Assembly (NCBI RefSeq): GCF_900129785.1
Contig: NZ_FSRC01000003.1
Span: 457,420-521,419, forward strand
Reading direction: 5' to 3'
Source: Algoriphagus halophilus
GTDB lineage: Bacteria; Bacteroidota; Bacteroidia; Cytophagales; Cyclobacteriaceae
DNA length: 64,000 bases
Each line of letters opens with the position of its first letter. Position 1 is the first letter of the stretch. Position numbers and translations under genes: made by a program. Shown in pieces: positions 14,774-24,860 of the stretch. Below the pieces are notes generated by a model that was not told where the DNA came from, searched no databases, and saw nothing but the letters and a program-made list of their open reading frames with translations.

Positions 14774-15550
14774 ATGAACACAAAACCTAAGAATTGGGTC
14801 TTTAGCGACCCGCGACTTCAAAAACTCAGGCAGGAATATGGTCTGTATACCGAAGAGGATTTTAAGGTTTGGAAAATTCTCTTTGAAAGGCAGATGCCGA
14901 ACTTACCCAAAGCTGCTTCTAAAGCCTATTTACAAGGAGTCAAAGAAGTCGGGTTTACTTCTGACAAAATTGCAAATTTTGAGGAGTTGAATGAAATTCT
15001 CAAAAAAAGTACGGGATGGGCAGTCCAAGTTGTCCCTGGTTTGATTGACGATGATTTGTTCTTTGGGCTATTAAATAATCGAAGATTTCCTTCTTCCACT
15101 TGGTTAAGGAAAATGGAGCAATTGGATTATTTGGAAGAGCCGGATATGTTTCATGATGCTTTTGCCCATATGCCAATGTTGACCAATCAACCTTATGTTG
15201 ATTTTTTGGAAAAGCTATCTGGAATTGCCTTGAAACACATTGATAATCCTTGGGCTATTCAGTTATTGAGTAGGATTTATTGGTTTACCATTGAGTTTGG
15301 GTTAATAAAAGAGGATGGAGAGTTAAAAATTTACGGGGCTGGTATCTTAAGTTCGGCTGGAGAGACTAAATTCAGCCTTTCAAATGAACCGAAGCATTAT
15401 GAATATGATGTGAGGAGGATTTTGAATCAAGAGTACTGGAAAGATCACTTTCAGGATAAATATTTTGTGATTGATAATTACGAGCAGCTTTATGAATCAC
15501 TTCCGGAAATAGAGGAGGTATTGGAAGAGATGCTGGCAAGTAAGAAATAG
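14774..15550 (+). CDS. phhA: Phenylalanine 4-monooxygenase (hydroxylase)
   Basis: 258 residues, the length of bacterial single-domain hydroxylases without an N-terminal ACT domain. Iron ligands are visible: His127 and His132 in MFHDAFAHMP and Glu174 in WFTIEFG. The motif YGAGILSSAGE (188-198) nearly matches the animal enzymes. It hydroxylates phenylalanine to tyrosine with a reduced pterin and oxygen. It sits between the His-type leader and hisH, all on one strand, with a 126-bp gap to hisH. A QueD/PTPS-type gene at 48918 may be relevant to its pterin supply; that is inference. Confidence 0.93.
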   Translation: MNTKPKNWVFSDPRLQKLRQEYGLYTEEDFKVWKILFERQMPNLPKAASKAYLQGVKEVGFTSDKIANFEELNEILKKSTGWAVQVVPGLIDDDLFFGLLNNRRFPSSTWLRKMEQLDYLEEPDMFHDAFAHMPMLTNQPYVDFLEKLSGIALKHIDNPWAIQLLSRIYWFTIEFGLIKEDGELKIYGAGILSSAGETKFSLSNEPKHYEYDVRRILNQEYWKDHFQDKYFVIDNYEQLYESLPEIEEVLEEMLASKK

Positions 15551-15676
15551 AGAGGACGGATGTGGTGTTCAAAGAATGTGCAACTTGAGTGAATTAAATA
15601 AACTGATTGAAGACTGGAGAAAGTAGATGAAAATATGTTTTTCTATCTCTTTATTCTGGGAGGTCGTCACTGAAAA

Positions 15677-16273
15677 ATGAAAATAGCAGTCATAAAATAT
15701 AATTCAGGAAATGTCCAATCGGTGCTTTATGCACTGGAACGGTTAGGGGCAGATGCTGAACTGACGGATGATCCTGAAAAAATCAGGAAAGCAGACAAAG
15801 TAATTTTCCCTGGACAGGGAGAAGCAAGTTCTGCCATGAAATATCTGAAAGGGCGAAAACTCGATCAGTTGATTAAAGAGTTGAAGCAGCCTTTTCTTGG
15901 GGTATGTCTCGGGTTACAATTGCTTTGTGAGCATTCTGAAGAAAATGATACGGAATGTCTGAGTGTGTTTCCTGTGAAAGTAAAGCGATTTGTTCCAGAG
16001 AATTCCCAAGAATTTAAAGTGCCTCATGTGGGGTGGAATGAATTGGAGAATTTGGTGGCCAATCCATTATTGAAAGATTTGCCAGCCAATCCATTTGTAT
16101 ATTATGTACATAGCTTTTACGCCGAGTTAAGTGACTTGACTATTGCCCAGACGCATTATATTCATGATTTCTCGGCTATTTTACATCGAGATAATTATTA
16201 TGCTATTCAAGCTCACCCAGAGAAGAGTGGTTTGGTAGGAGAGAAGCTGCTAAGTAATTTCTTAAGTATTTGA
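15677..16273 (+). CDS. hisH: Imidazole glycerol phosphate synthase, glutaminase subunit
   Basis: 198 residues. The class I amidotransferase triad is Cys77 in GVCLGLQ with His180 and Glu182 in QAHPEKSG. The start IAVIKYNSGNVQSV is the HisH version of the usual DYGxGN. It provides ammonia to HisF, whose gene lies 0.9 kb downstream. In this window the his genes are in the order H-A-F-IE, with unusually long spacers (152, 30 and 183 bp). Confidence 0.94.
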   Translation: MKIAVIKYNSGNVQSVLYALERLGADAELTDDPEKIRKADKVIFPGQGEASSAMKYLKGRKLDQLIKELKQPFLGVCLGLQLLCEHSEENDTECLSVFPVKVKRFVPENSQEFKVPHVGWNELENLVANPLLKDLPANPFVYYVHSFYAELSDLTIAQTHYIHDFSAILHRDNYYAIQAHPEKSGLVGEKLLSNFLSI

Positions 16274-16425
16274 AAGTATTCTAATGATACTTTTACTTCG
16301 CTCCGTGTGAATTCACCTTCGATAACACACAAAGTGATTGGTAATTATCAGGTCGATCGGAGCCGAGAACAATAAATTTAATTCAAACCTAAATTGGCAA
16401 GTATTGCTACTTGCTATTACAGATA

Positions 16426-17142
16426 ATGCAAATAATCCCAGCAATCGACCTCATTGGAGGAAAATGTGTTCGCCTTAGTCAGGGTGATTATTCCAGTAAA
16501 AAAGAATACCACGACGACCCTTTGGAAATGGCCAAGCGATTTGAAGGTGTTGGAATTCGTCGATTGCATCTAGTAGACTTGGATGGTGCCAAAGCAAAGA
16601 AAATCATCAATGGGGAGGTGCTGAAGAGAATTAGTTCTGGGACTTCTTTGCAGGTTGATTTTGGTGGTGGAATTCAAGCAGATGAAGAAATTGAAAAAGC
16701 ATTTACGTTAGGTGCAAAACAAGTGACAGGAGGAAGCATAGCTGTGAAGAACTCGGAATTATTTAATACCTGGATTTCCAAGTTCGGCTCCGAGAAAATC
16801 ATTTTGGGAGCTGATGCGAAAAACAGAAAAATAGCAGTGGGAGGCTGGGAAGAAACCACAACAGTAGACTTGATCCCATTTATTAAGGATTACGTGTCCA
16901 AAGGAATTAGCTATGTAATCTGTACAGATGTGGCCAAAGATGGCTTGCTTCAAGGTCCTTCTTCGGAACTGTATCAGGAAATTCTTCAAGAAATTCCAGG
17001 GGTGAAATTAATTGCGAGTGGAGGAGTATCCTCTGTCAAAGATTTGGAGGATTTGGAGAAAATAGGAGTTTATGGAACCATCGTTGGGAAAGCCTATTAT
17101 GAAGGAAGAGTAAGCCTAGAGGAATTGGCAGCGTTTGTTTAA
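16426..17142 (+). CDS. hisA: Phosphoribosylformimino-AICAR-phosphate isomerase
   Basis: I place the start at the ATG at 16426 (MQIIPAIDLIGGKCVRL, 238 residues), the normal HisA start; an upstream TTG in frame at 16411 adds five unlikely residues. Barrel motifs are Asp8 in PAIDL, LVDLDGAK, VDFGGGIQ, and CTDVAKDGLLQGPS with the second catalytic Asp, then ASGGVSS. It opens the ribose ring of ProFAR, giving the substrate of HisF/HisH. hisF starts 30 bp after its stop. Confidence 0.94.
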   Translation: MQIIPAIDLIGGKCVRLSQGDYSSKKEYHDDPLEMAKRFEGVGIRRLHLVDLDGAKAKKIINGEVLKRISSGTSLQVDFGGGIQADEEIEKAFTLGAKQVTGGSIAVKNSELFNTWISKFGSEKIILGADAKNRKIAVGGWEETTTVDLIPFIKDYVSKGISYVICTDVAKDGLLQGPSSELYQEILQEIPGVKLIASGGVSSVKDLEDLEKIGVYGTIVGKAYYEGRVSLEELAAFV

Positions 17143-17172
17143 ACAGGAAAGCTAAAAGCAGAAATCAATAAG

Positions 17173-17928
17173 ATGTTAACAAAGAGAATCATCCCCTGCC
17201 TGGATATCAAAGAAGGAAGGACTGTCAAAGGAGTGAACTTCGTGGAGCTTCGGGATGCAGGAGACCCTGTGGAACTTGCAAAAATCTATTCCGATGAGGG
17301 AGCAGATGAGCTGGTGTTTTTGGATATCACTGCGACGGTAGACAAAAGAAAGACTTTAGCAGAGTTAGTGACCAAAGTAGCCAAAGCGATTAATATTCCA
17401 TTTACCGTTGGGGGAGGAATATCCACCGTGGAAGATGTGAAAGTTCTTTTAAATGCTGGGGCAGATAAGATTTCCATCAATTCTTCAGCGGTCAAGAATC
17501 CTCAAGTGATCAATGAAATGGCTGCCGAATTCGGTTCACAGTGTATTGTGGTCGCCATTGACACCCGAAATGTAGATGGGATTGATTTTGTGCATACGCA
17601 TGGAGGGCGTAAAGCCACTTTGTTGAAAACCCAGGCTTGGGCTCAGGAAGTTTGTGATCGTGGGGCAGGTGAGATCCTATTGACTTCTATGGACCATGAT
17701 GGAACCAAAGCTGGGTTTGCCAATGAATTGCTTTCTGAAATTTCTTCTGCCCTTTCTATACCAGTGATTGCATCTGGAGGGGCAGGTACTATGGAACATT
17801 TCCGAGATGTGTTTACCTTTGGAAAAGCAGATGCAGCCTTGGCAGCAAGTATTTTTCACTTTAAGGAGATTGGAATCCCTGAATTGAAAAGTTACCTAGC
17901 AGGTTCAGAAATCAGTATAAGGAAGTAA
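17173..17928 (+). CDS. hisF: Imidazole glycerol phosphate synthase, cyclase subunit
   Basis: 251 residues, standard length. Motifs are [19 protein letters not shown] with catalytic Asp11, TVGGGI, INSSAV, the second catalytic Asp in [19 protein letters not shown] and ASGGAG. With HisH it forms imidazole glycerol phosphate and AICAR. It is followed by a 183-bp non-coding spacer with two inverted repeats before hisIE. Confidence 0.95.
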   Translation: MLTKRIIPCLDIKEGRTVKGVNFVELRDAGDPVELAKIYSDEGADELVFLDITATVDKRKTLAELVTKVAKAINIPFTVGGGISTVEDVKVLLNAGADKISINSSAVKNPQVINEMAAEFGSQCIVVAIDTRNVDGIDFVHTHGGRKATLLKTQAWAQEVCDRGAGEILLTSMDHDGTKAGFANELLSEISSALSIPVIASGGAGTMEHFRDVFTFGKADAALAASIFHFKEIGIPELKSYLAGSEISIRK

Positions 17929-18068
17929 AAGAGACGCTAGGTGTAAATTTCAAGATGCTAGAACCAAATCTTTAAAGGTAAGAAATGGAACTAGTGTCAG
18001 GCCGATCATCCAGATTAGCTATCGGGATCTAGGCCTTGAAAAAAAACTAGCTAGTAAATAATTAACAA

Positions 18069-18099
18069 AACCTTTGAGGTTTCTGAAACCTCAAAGGTT
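18069..18099 (+). repeat. Perfect 14-bp inverted repeat between hisF and hisIE
   Basis: Arms AACCTTTGAGGTTT (18069-18082) and AAACCTCAAAGGTT (18086-18099) around CTG. There is no T run, and the next his gene starts 12 bp later on the same strand, so transcription probably passes through. The form resembles small dispersed hairpin repeats common between genes in Cytophagales (from memory). It could mark a processing or stability site. Confidence 0.75.
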
Positions 18100-18111
18100 A
18101 ATTGAGAAGAC

Positions 18112-18708
18112 ATGAAAATAGATTTCAAAAAAATGGATGGCTTGGTGCCGGCCATCATTCAAGATGCACTCAGCGGAACAGTGCTGATGCAGGGGTATAT
18201 GAATGAAGAGGCTTTGGCAAAAACCGAGAAATCAGGTTTAGTGACTTTTTATAGTAGAAGCAAAAATAGACTTTGGACAAAAGGAGAAACTTCTGGTAAT
18301 TTTATGGAAGTAGTTTCTATTGCCTTTGATTGCGATGGGGATTCGATATTAGTAAAAGCAAATCCAAGAGGTCCTGTATGTCATACTGGAGCAGATACTT
18401 GTTTTGCTGAGTTAAATTCCTCCAAAACCGGATTCATAGACCAGCTTAGAGCCATCATAAAGGACCGAAAAAATAACCCAACTGATCAGTCCTATACCGC
18501 TTCGCTTTTTGCCAAAGGAATCAATAAAGTAGCTCAAAAAGTTGGAGAAGAAGCGGTGGAAATAGTCATTGAAGCAAAGGATGACAATAAGGAATTATTT
18601 ATGGGAGAGGCTGCAGATTTATTATACCATTATTTGGTTTTATTGGAGGCCAAAGGATATGAATTGGATGAAGTGATAGAAGTTTTGATTGACCGGCATA
18701 AGAAATAA
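18112..18708 (+). CDS. hisI: Bifunctional phosphoribosyl-AMP cyclohydrolase / phosphoribosyl-ATP pyrophosphatase
   Basis: 198 residues, the fused HisIE form. The N-terminal HisI half (about 1-105) carries MQGYMNEEAL, YSRSKNRLWTKGETSGN and the metal motif GPVCHTGADTC. The C-terminal HisE half (about 106-198) carries SYTASLFAKGINKVAQKVGEEAVEIVIEA. It performs steps two and three of histidine synthesis. The ATG at 18112 is the only sensible start. No clear terminator follows; the next gene is convergent. Confidence 0.95.
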   Translation: MKIDFKKMDGLVPAIIQDALSGTVLMQGYMNEEALAKTEKSGLVTFYSRSKNRLWTKGETSGNFMEVVSIAFDCDGDSILVKANPRGPVCHTGADTCFAELNSSKTGFIDQLRAIIKDRKNNPTDQSYTASLFAKGINKVAQKVGEEAVEIVIEAKDDNKELFMGEAADLLYHYLVLLEAKGYELDEVIEVLIDRHKK

Positions 18709-18785
18709 AAAACGGTTTAAAATGTTCTAGCACGCTAAAAGTGTCAGACTATGGGGAGGTAATTTAAATTTTCAAGGGTCATTCT

Positions 18786-20105
18786 TTAAAAAGCTGGAAA
18801 CTCTTTCCTTAAACCTGTAAAAGCATCGATCATTTCCCATTTTGGTTTAAAGTAGGAGTTCATTAACCTTCCACTAACAGTTCCATTTTGTAAATATTGA
18901 AGTGCAGTGGCAAGTCTTAAATCATTTTCATTACCCCAGTTGAATTGTGGAGAATCTCCTACCAAAAACTCTGCTGGGAACCCATCAAAATATTCTGCTT
19001 TACCTTGGGCATTTGCAGTCGCGAACGTGATGGGTACCAATTCAACATCATTTTCTTTCAGTATTGGGAAGTAACTGGACAATGGAAAAGATCCCACTGG
19101 CTTTCCATACGTTTTGTCCCCAACTAGAATGATGTCTAAATAAGGGTCCAAAGAATTAATTATGAGCTCGGAAGCTGAAGCTGTTCCTCTGGAAGTGATG
19201 AATACTATTTGATTTAGATTTATTCCTCCTGTTTTTCTAAAGTTTACGCTTTTCTCATAGTTAGGCTTAAGGTAATTTAGCTTATTGGTGTACATCAGTT
19301 TGCTACCGTTAGAAGAATTAATTAGGTAGTTGTTGATTTGTTCTGCTACTGCAACAGATCCGCCCCCATTGTATCTGAGGTCTATGATTAAATCGCTTAT
19401 GTTTTGAGATTCGAAATATTCAAATGAATCCTGAACCTCTTGACTTCTTGTGGGATTTAGACCTTCAGTAGCCTTGAAACTATTATAAACCCAATACCCA
19501 ACTTTCTTCTCTCCTACATCAAATACATTTTTATAAAGAACTGAATTTGATTGGTATTCAGCCTTGGTATTGCTTCTTGTAGTGGTGGTTCCGTCTGGTA
19601 ATTTGAAAGTAAAGGTGTTGGTAATGCCGGGATCAGCAGGTCCTAATTTGAAATCATATGCTCCGGTATTGGTTTTGTAATTGGAAATAGGTTTTCCATT
19701 TATTTCTACTATTTCCCAACCTCTTTCCCATCCATCTTTTCCGGCGGGAGCTTCCTGAAATACAAAGGTTAGGTAAAGTCTATCTTCTCCATCAAATCCG
19801 AATCCGAATCCATGTCCCGCATTTCTTCCCACGAATGCATTATTAAAAGCTTCTTGGGTGGTGAGGTATGAAAATCGATCAAGAGGTTTAAATTTTATAG
19901 CCTCTAAAAACTCCTCGTTGGAATCAAAGTCAGTTACCGTTGGTTTTACAGGAAGATCCTGATTCCAATAATACCACTCCTCCATAGCATCATAAATTGC
20001 ATCTCGGACTAATTCACCTTGAGGATTAGGTATGGGGTCATCTCCTGGGTTGCAAGAGAATAATCCGATACATATCAAACTGAACAGCCAAAGTTTACTT
20101 TTCAT
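18786..20105 (-). CDS. S41 family peptidase, lipoprotein (paralogue)
   Basis: 439 residues. The lipoprotein signal ends at LFSC (Cys18). The N-terminal region AIYDAMEEWYYWNQDL matches the same segment of the S41 protein at 2739-4133, followed by a degenerate PDZ (GWEIVEINGKPISNY), the core LIIDLRYNGGG, the nucleophile motif TASASE and the Lys motif GDKTYGK. Both catalytic motifs are intact, so it should be an active Ser/Lys envelope protease. It converges on hisIE with 77 bp between. The next gene on its strand, a Dabb protein, lies 58 bp upstream. Confidence 0.88.
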   Translation of the reverse strand: MKSKLWLFSLICIGLFSCNPGDDPIPNPQGELVRDAIYDAMEEWYYWNQDLPVKPTVTDFDSNEEFLEAIKFKPLDRFSYLTTQEAFNNAFVGRNAGHGFGFGFDGEDRLYLTFVFQEAPAGKDGWERGWEIVEINGKPISNYKTNTGAYDFKLGPADPGITNTFTFKLPDGTTTTRSNTKAEYQSNSVLYKNVFDVGEKKVGYWVYNSFKATEGLNPTRSQEVQDSFEYFESQNISDLIIDLRYNGGGSVAVAEQINNYLINSSNGSKLMYTNKLNYLKPNYEKSVNFRKTGGINLNQIVFITSRGTASASELIINSLDPYLDIILVGDKTYGKPVGSFPLSSYFPILKENDVELVPITFATANAQGKAEYFDGFPAEFLVGDSPQFNWGNENDLRLATALQYLQNGTVSGRLMNSYFKPKWEMIDAFTGLRKEFPAF

Positions 20106-20163
20106 GATTAGAGAAATTTATTAAATAGATACGTGATACTTTGGAATCAGGATGAGTTTCATC

Positions 20164-20556
20164 TTAAATAGCTATATCGTACACCTGAACTTTCTTCCAC
20201 ATGGAGGAATATTTTTCAATAAATTCCAAATGGAGTGGATCTGATTGATATACGTCTTGATCTTCCAGACTGTCAAAGAATAAGGTACAAGAAACCTGAA
20301 AAGAGTGGTCTACAACGTCTCTATCAGCAGTATCGGCAGGAGTGCCTGCAATGAATTTTCCAACGGTTTTACACCTGCCCAGCATAGGTACAGCTTCTGT
20401 TAAAAACTCTTTGGTATTGGCTACATCATGAAGCCAAAAATAAACCTGGTGGATCATTTTTTGTTTTGCCATTTCGTTAGCGATTGAATTTAAAGGTAAT
20501 ATGGCTGAAGCACTTGCAACGCCTACGGTTTTTAAGAATTGTCTTCTTGATTTCAT
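20164..20556 (-). CDS. Dabb-domain (stress-responsive alpha/beta barrel) protein with twin-arginine signal
   Basis: I start at the ATG at 20556 (MKSRRQFLKTVGVASASAIL, 130 residues). The twin Arg at 4-5, then a hydrophobic stretch and small residues, form a Tat signal; a longer in-frame start at 20613 would bury it. The mature part begins IHQVYFWLHDVAN and has the Dabb pattern of a small ferredoxin-like barrel, including HSFQVSCTLFFDSLEDQDVYQSDPLH. Dabb proteins form dimers and some are enzymes in polyketide or aromatic metabolism, but no activity can be assigned here. Confidence 0.82.
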   Translation of the reverse strand: MKSRRQFLKTVGVASASAILPLNSIANEMAKQKMIHQVYFWLHDVANTKEFLTEAVPMLGRCKTVGKFIAGTPADTADRDVVDHSFQVSCTLFFDSLEDQDVYQSDPLHLEFIEKYSSMWKKVQVYDIAI

Positions 20557-20712
20557 GTTAATAGGATTGATAAGCTCTTCGGATTCTTCAAAAACTGCTT
20601 TAAGAATCCTCAAAGATTCTAAAGATAAAAATTTATATTGCTTTTCGATAACTGTTTAAATCTTCCCTGAGTCTTAGGTTTTTTATAGGCCATTCTTTAA
20701 CAATAAACATCC

Positions 20713-21699
20713 ATGAATTATCGCAAATTAGGAAAAACAGGATTTGAAATATCTGAAATAGGACTTGGTACTTGGCAAGTTGGTGGAGGATGGGGAAAAC
20801 CCTTCAGTCCGAAAATTGCAGAGGAACTTTTACATTCCGCAATCGATAAGGGAGTGAATTTTGTAGATACGGCAGACGTGTATGATGCTGGCTTAAGCGA
20901 GGCCGCGGTAGGAAAAGTCGTACGGGAAAGGTCAGAAAAAATATATGTTGCTACCAAATGTGGGCGACGAATCCAGCCTCATGTAAATGAAGGTTATTCT
21001 ACAGAAAAATTAAGAAGGTATGTGGAAGATAGTTTGCGGAATACAGGGTTGGAAAGGCTGGACTTAATTCAGTTACATTGCCCTCCGGAATTAGTTTATA
21101 AGCGAGATGAAATTTTTGGACTCTTTGAAGATTTAAGAGCTGAAGGTAAAATTTCCGCCATGGGGGTCAGCGTAGAAAAGATCACTGAGGGCTTAAGTGC
21201 GATCAAATATGATATTGTTTCTACCATTCAAGTGATTTTTAATATGTTTAGGCAAAAGCCCTATGAATTATTATTTAGAAACGCCAAGAAAAATGACATT
21301 GGGATTATAGTAAGGGTTCCTCTGGCAAGTGGATTATTGACAGGTAAAATCACAAAAGAATCCACTTTCCCAAAAGATGATCATAGGCACTTTAACCGAG
21401 AGGGAAAAGCCTTTGACAAAGGGGAAACCTTTTCTGGTGTACCATTTGATTTGGGTTTGTCTGCTGTTGAGGAATTACAATCTTTGTTGAACATAGATTA
21501 TTCTTTGGCATCTTTTGCCTTGAAATGGGTTTTGATGTTTCCAGAGGTGAGTACTGTGATTCCTGGCGCATCCAATTTGGATCAATTGGAAAGTAATGTA
21601 AAGGTTTCGGATTTACCATCTCTATCAGCAGAACAGATGGAAGTCGTAAAGACCGTATATGAAAAATATATTAAAGAGGAAGTCCACCATTTGTGGTAA
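20713..21699 (+). CDS. Aldo/keto reductase
   Basis: 328 residues. The catalytic tetrad is recognisable: Asp52 and Tyr57 in FVDTADVYDAG, Lys82 in VATKCGR and His122 in DLIQLHCPP. The C-terminal cofactor region reads VSTVIPGASNLDQLESN. Such NADPH enzymes reduce carbonyl compounds; the substrate is unknown. It is transcribed divergently from the Dabb gene and converges on typA. No signal peptide, so cytoplasmic. Confidence 0.9.
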   Translation: MNYRKLGKTGFEISEIGLGTWQVGGGWGKPFSPKIAEELLHSAIDKGVNFVDTADVYDAGLSEAAVGKVVRERSEKIYVATKCGRRIQPHVNEGYSTEKLRRYVEDSLRNTGLERLDLIQLHCPPELVYKRDEIFGLFEDLRAEGKISAMGVSVEKITEGLSAIKYDIVSTIQVIFNMFRQKPYELLFRNAKKNDIGIIVRVPLASGLLTGKITKESTFPKDDHRHFNREGKAFDKGETFSGVPFDLGLSAVEELQSLLNIDYSLASFALKWVLMFPEVSTVIPGASNLDQLESNVKVSDLPSLSAEQMEVVKTVYEKYIKEEVHHLW

Positions 21700-21821
21700 G
21701 GAAGAAAGCCAATTTTTTTAAAGGGAAGAAGGTGTTTTGTGGAAAAGAGAAAGTAATTCACTTACAAAAAAGTAGGGGTTATAATCCCTTGTTTTCCTTT
21801 TAAAAATGCATTTTTAGTGGA

Positions 21822-21856
21822 GTAAAAAAAATCCCGTAGACTTTGGCCTACGGGAT
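21822..21856 (-). terminator. Rho-independent terminator of typA
   Basis: Stem ATCCCGTAG (21831-21839) with CTACGGGAT (21848-21856), preceded on the plus strand by eight A that read as T on the minus strand. It lies 25 bp after the typA stop codon. Confidence 0.88.
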
Positions 21857-21880
21857 CAAATATGGATTAAGTTGCTCTAA

Positions 21881-23686
21881 TTAAGCATCTTTCTTAGCCA
21901 TTCTGGTTCTTTCACCCTCATCCAAATAAATTTTTCTCATTCGGATAGTTTTAGGAGTGATTTCAAGGTACTCATCCTTCTGGATGTATTCCATGGATTC
22001 TTCCAAGGAGAACTTCACAGCAGGAGCAATTTTGGTATTATCATCAGAACCAGAAGCTCTCATGTTTGTCAATTTCTTACCCTTCTGTACGTTTACCACG
22101 ATGTCATTGTCTCTGTTGTGAGCTCCAATAACTTGGCCACCGTATAGTTCTTCTCCTGGATTTACAAAGAAGGTTCCTCTATCCTGAAGCTTATCAATTG
22201 CATAAGCAGTACATGGACCACCTTCCATGGAAATGATTGATCCTGTATTTCTTTCTGGAATAGCTCCTTTGAATGGTTCGTAAGCAGTAAATCTATGATT
22301 CATGATCGCTTCACCTTGCGTAGCGGTCAATACATTGTTTCTCAAACCAATCAAACCTCTAGAAGGGATCTTGAATTCAAGGTGCTGTAAATCACCTTTT
22401 GGCTCCATGATTAACAATTCACCTTTTCTCTGGGTAGCCAATTCAATTACTTTACCAGAAGATTCAGCAGGAACGTCAACGACCAAGGTTTCGATAGGTT
22501 CACAATTTACTCCATCGATTTCTCTATAGATTACCTGAGGCTGCCCTACTTGTAATTCATATCCTTCTCTTCTCATTGTTTCGATCAAAACTGACAAGTG
22601 AAGAATACCACGTCCATAAACCAAGAACTTGTCTTCAGAATCCGTTGGTTCTACTCTTAGTGCCAAGTTCTTCTCAGTCTCTTTCATCAAACGATCTCTC
22701 AAGTGACGGGAGGTCACAAATTTACCTTCTTTACCAAAGAAAGGAGAGTTGTTGATGGTGAAGAGCATGTTCATCGTTGGCTCATCAATAGCAATTCTTG
22801 GTAGAGGCTCAGGGTTTTCTGCTGCAGCAATAGTGTCTCCGATTTCAAAATCTTCAATACCGGTTACTGCACAAATATCTCCAGCTACCACTTCAGTCAC
22901 TTTAGCTTTTCCAAGTCCTTCAAACGTGTGAAGTTCTTTTACTTTTACCTTTTTAAATACTCCGTCAGCTTTGCAAAGCGTTACTTGAGCACCTTCTTTG
23001 ATTGTCCCTCTTTTTACTCTTCCGATGGCGATACGGCCTACAAAATTGGAGTAATCCAATGATGTTACCTGCATCTGAAGAGACCCTTCGTCAATTTTTG
23101 GAGCAGGAATATGGTCTACAATAGCATCAAGTAATGGAATAATGGAATCCGTTGGTTTTTGCCAATCTGGTCCCATCCAGTTCTGCTTAGCTGACCCGTA
23201 AAGTGTTTGGAAATCCAATTGCTCTTCAGTTGCATCTAAGTTGAACATCAAATCAAAAACTGCCTCGTGAACTTCATCAGGACGACAATTCTCTTTATCA
23301 ACTTTGTTTACTACTACAATTGGAGTTAATCCTAAGTCCAATGCTTTTCCAAGAACGAATCTTGTTTGTGGCATTGGGCCTTCAAAAGCATCTACCAATA
23401 GAATAACTCCATCAGCCATCTTCAATACACGTTCTACCTCACCACCAAAGTCGGCGTGACCAGGAGTGTCAATGATGTTGATTTTAGTATCTCTATAACG
23501 AACAGATACGTTTTTTGAAAGGATTGTAATCCCTCTTTCACGTTCCAAATCGTTATTATCCAAAATCAGGTCATCGAACTGCTGGTTCTCTCTGAAGATC
23601 TTTGAAGCATGAATGATTTTGTCAACCAAAGTTGTCTTGCCGTGGTCAACGTGTGCGATGATCGCGATATTCCGAATATTCTGCAT
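21881..23686 (-). CDS. typA: Ribosome-associated GTPase TypA/BipA
   Basis: 601 residues, standard for TypA/BipA. The GTPase start is [19 protein letters not shown] (G1), then RERGITI (G2), [11 protein letters not shown] (G3) and VNKVDKE (G4). The C-terminal part includes [20 protein letters not shown] and the TypA-specific end. It binds the 70S ribosome and aids assembly or translation under stress, including cold. It is monocistronic with its own terminator. A minus-strand TACTTTTG at 23706-23713 could be its -7 element. Confidence 0.95.
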   Translation of the reverse strand: MQNIRNIAIIAHVDHGKTTLVDKIIHASKIFRENQQFDDLILDNNDLERERGITILSKNVSVRYRDTKINIIDTPGHADFGGEVERVLKMADGVILLVDAFEGPMPQTRFVLGKALDLGLTPIVVVNKVDKENCRPDEVHEAVFDLMFNLDATEEQLDFQTLYGSAKQNWMGPDWQKPTDSIIPLLDAIVDHIPAPKIDEGSLQMQVTSLDYSNFVGRIAIGRVKRGTIKEGAQVTLCKADGVFKKVKVKELHTFEGLGKAKVTEVVAGDICAVTGIEDFEIGDTIAAAENPEPLPRIAIDEPTMNMLFTINNSPFFGKEGKFVTSRHLRDRLMKETEKNLALRVEPTDSEDKFLVYGRGILHLSVLIETMRREGYELQVGQPQVIYREIDGVNCEPIETLVVDVPAESSGKVIELATQRKGELLIMEPKGDLQHLEFKIPSRGLIGLRNNVLTATQGEAIMNHRFTAYEPFKGAIPERNTGSIISMEGGPCTAYAIDKLQDRGTFFVNPGEELYGGQVIGAHNRDNDIVVNVQKGKKLTNMRASGSDDNTKIAPAVKFSLEESMEYIQKDEYLEITPKTIRMRKIYLDEGERTRMAKKDA

Positions 23687-23921
23687 GGTTTGCCTAATTG
23701 AGCCGCAAAAGTACGAATAAAATTTGGGAATTAGGTTATGGAAATATTAATGATGAGATCTTAGTGCTGAAATCCTTGGAAAAATCTTCTCCTGCCAAGG
23801 ATAGATTGGTCTTAGCTTGAAAGTGAATCAGCAAAATCCATATTTATTCACTTTTTTAAATGAAAGGTAGATTGTTTGGTCAAAAGCTATTTATCTCTAT
23901 TTAATTTTTAATTTTTGTAAC

Positions 23922-24836
23922 ATGGATTACCAGCAATTAATAGAGGAAGTATATCGAGAGGTACAGGCAGAGAACCTAAAAGGCAAAGTCGCAGACTATA
24001 TTCCAGAAATCGCTACTGTAGATCCCAATCAATTTGGTATTGCTTTGGTAGATCTAAAAGGGAATCTCTATGGAGTTGGGGATTATCTAACACCTTTTTC
24101 TATTCAAAGTATCAGTAAAGTTCATACGCTTACCATGGTATTCCATCGGTTTAATTCAAAATTATGGTCGAGGGTAAATGTGGAGCCCAGCGGAAACCCA
24201 TTTAATTCTATTGCGCAGTTGGAATATGAAAATGGAATACCGCGAAATCCTTTTATCAATGCTGGGGCATTGGTAATAACAGATGCCTTATGCAGTAAAT
24301 TCGAAAACCCCTTAGAGCAGATATCCGCATTTATCAACGAGATTGCAGGGTGTGATTGTGTCAGAATTAACCAAGCGGTGATGAATTCTGAAAAGAATAA
24401 TGCAGCTAGAAATACTGCATTGGCTTATTTTCTGAAGTCCTATAATAATTTTGAAAACTCAATTGAAGAGGTATTAGATGTTTACTTTTCACACTGCGCC
24501 ATGGAAATGAGTTGCGTGGAGCTTGCAAAAACCTTTTCCTTTTTAGCCAATGACGGATATTCCATTTATGCCAATAGAGAGATTTTATCAGAAAGCCATG
24601 CCCGAAGAGTCAATGCCCTGATGTTGACTTGTGGTTTTTACGATGAAGCGGGAGAATTTGCTTATAAAGTAGGTTTGCCAGGGAAAAGTGGAGTAGGGGG
24701 AGGAGTAGCAGCAGTCATGCCGCATAAGTTTAGCATTGCTGTATGGAGCCCTGAACTCAATGAAAAAGGCAATTCTGTTAAATCAATCAGGGCTTTGGAG
24801 CTGCTGACCGATAAATTGGCCTTTTCACTTTTTTAA
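23922..24836 (+). CDS. glsA: Glutaminase
   Basis: 304 residues, usual for bacterial glutaminases of the beta-lactamase-like fold. The active-site Ser63 and Lys66 lie in the SxxK motif of FSIQSISKVH. INAGALV, NNAARNTALAYF and LPGKSGVGGGV are further family motifs. It hydrolyses glutamine to glutamate and ammonia in the cytoplasm. It is divergent from typA across 235 bp in which I see no other gene. Confidence 0.95.
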   Translation: MDYQQLIEEVYREVQAENLKGKVADYIPEIATVDPNQFGIALVDLKGNLYGVGDYLTPFSIQSISKVHTLTMVFHRFNSKLWSRVNVEPSGNPFNSIAQLEYENGIPRNPFINAGALVITDALCSKFENPLEQISAFINEIAGCDCVRINQAVMNSEKNNAARNTALAYFLKSYNNFENSIEEVLDVYFSHCAMEMSCVELAKTFSFLANDGYSIYANREILSESHARRVNALMLTCGFYDEAGEFAYKVGLPGKSGVGGGVAAVMPHKFSIAVWSPELNEKGNSVKSIRALELLTDKLAFSLF

Positions 24837-24860
24837 GTGTTCTGCTCCATTTAATAGAAA

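Noticed and set aside
20557..20613. Longer start for the Dabb protein
   Set aside because: It would place 19 residues before a clear twin-arginine signal.
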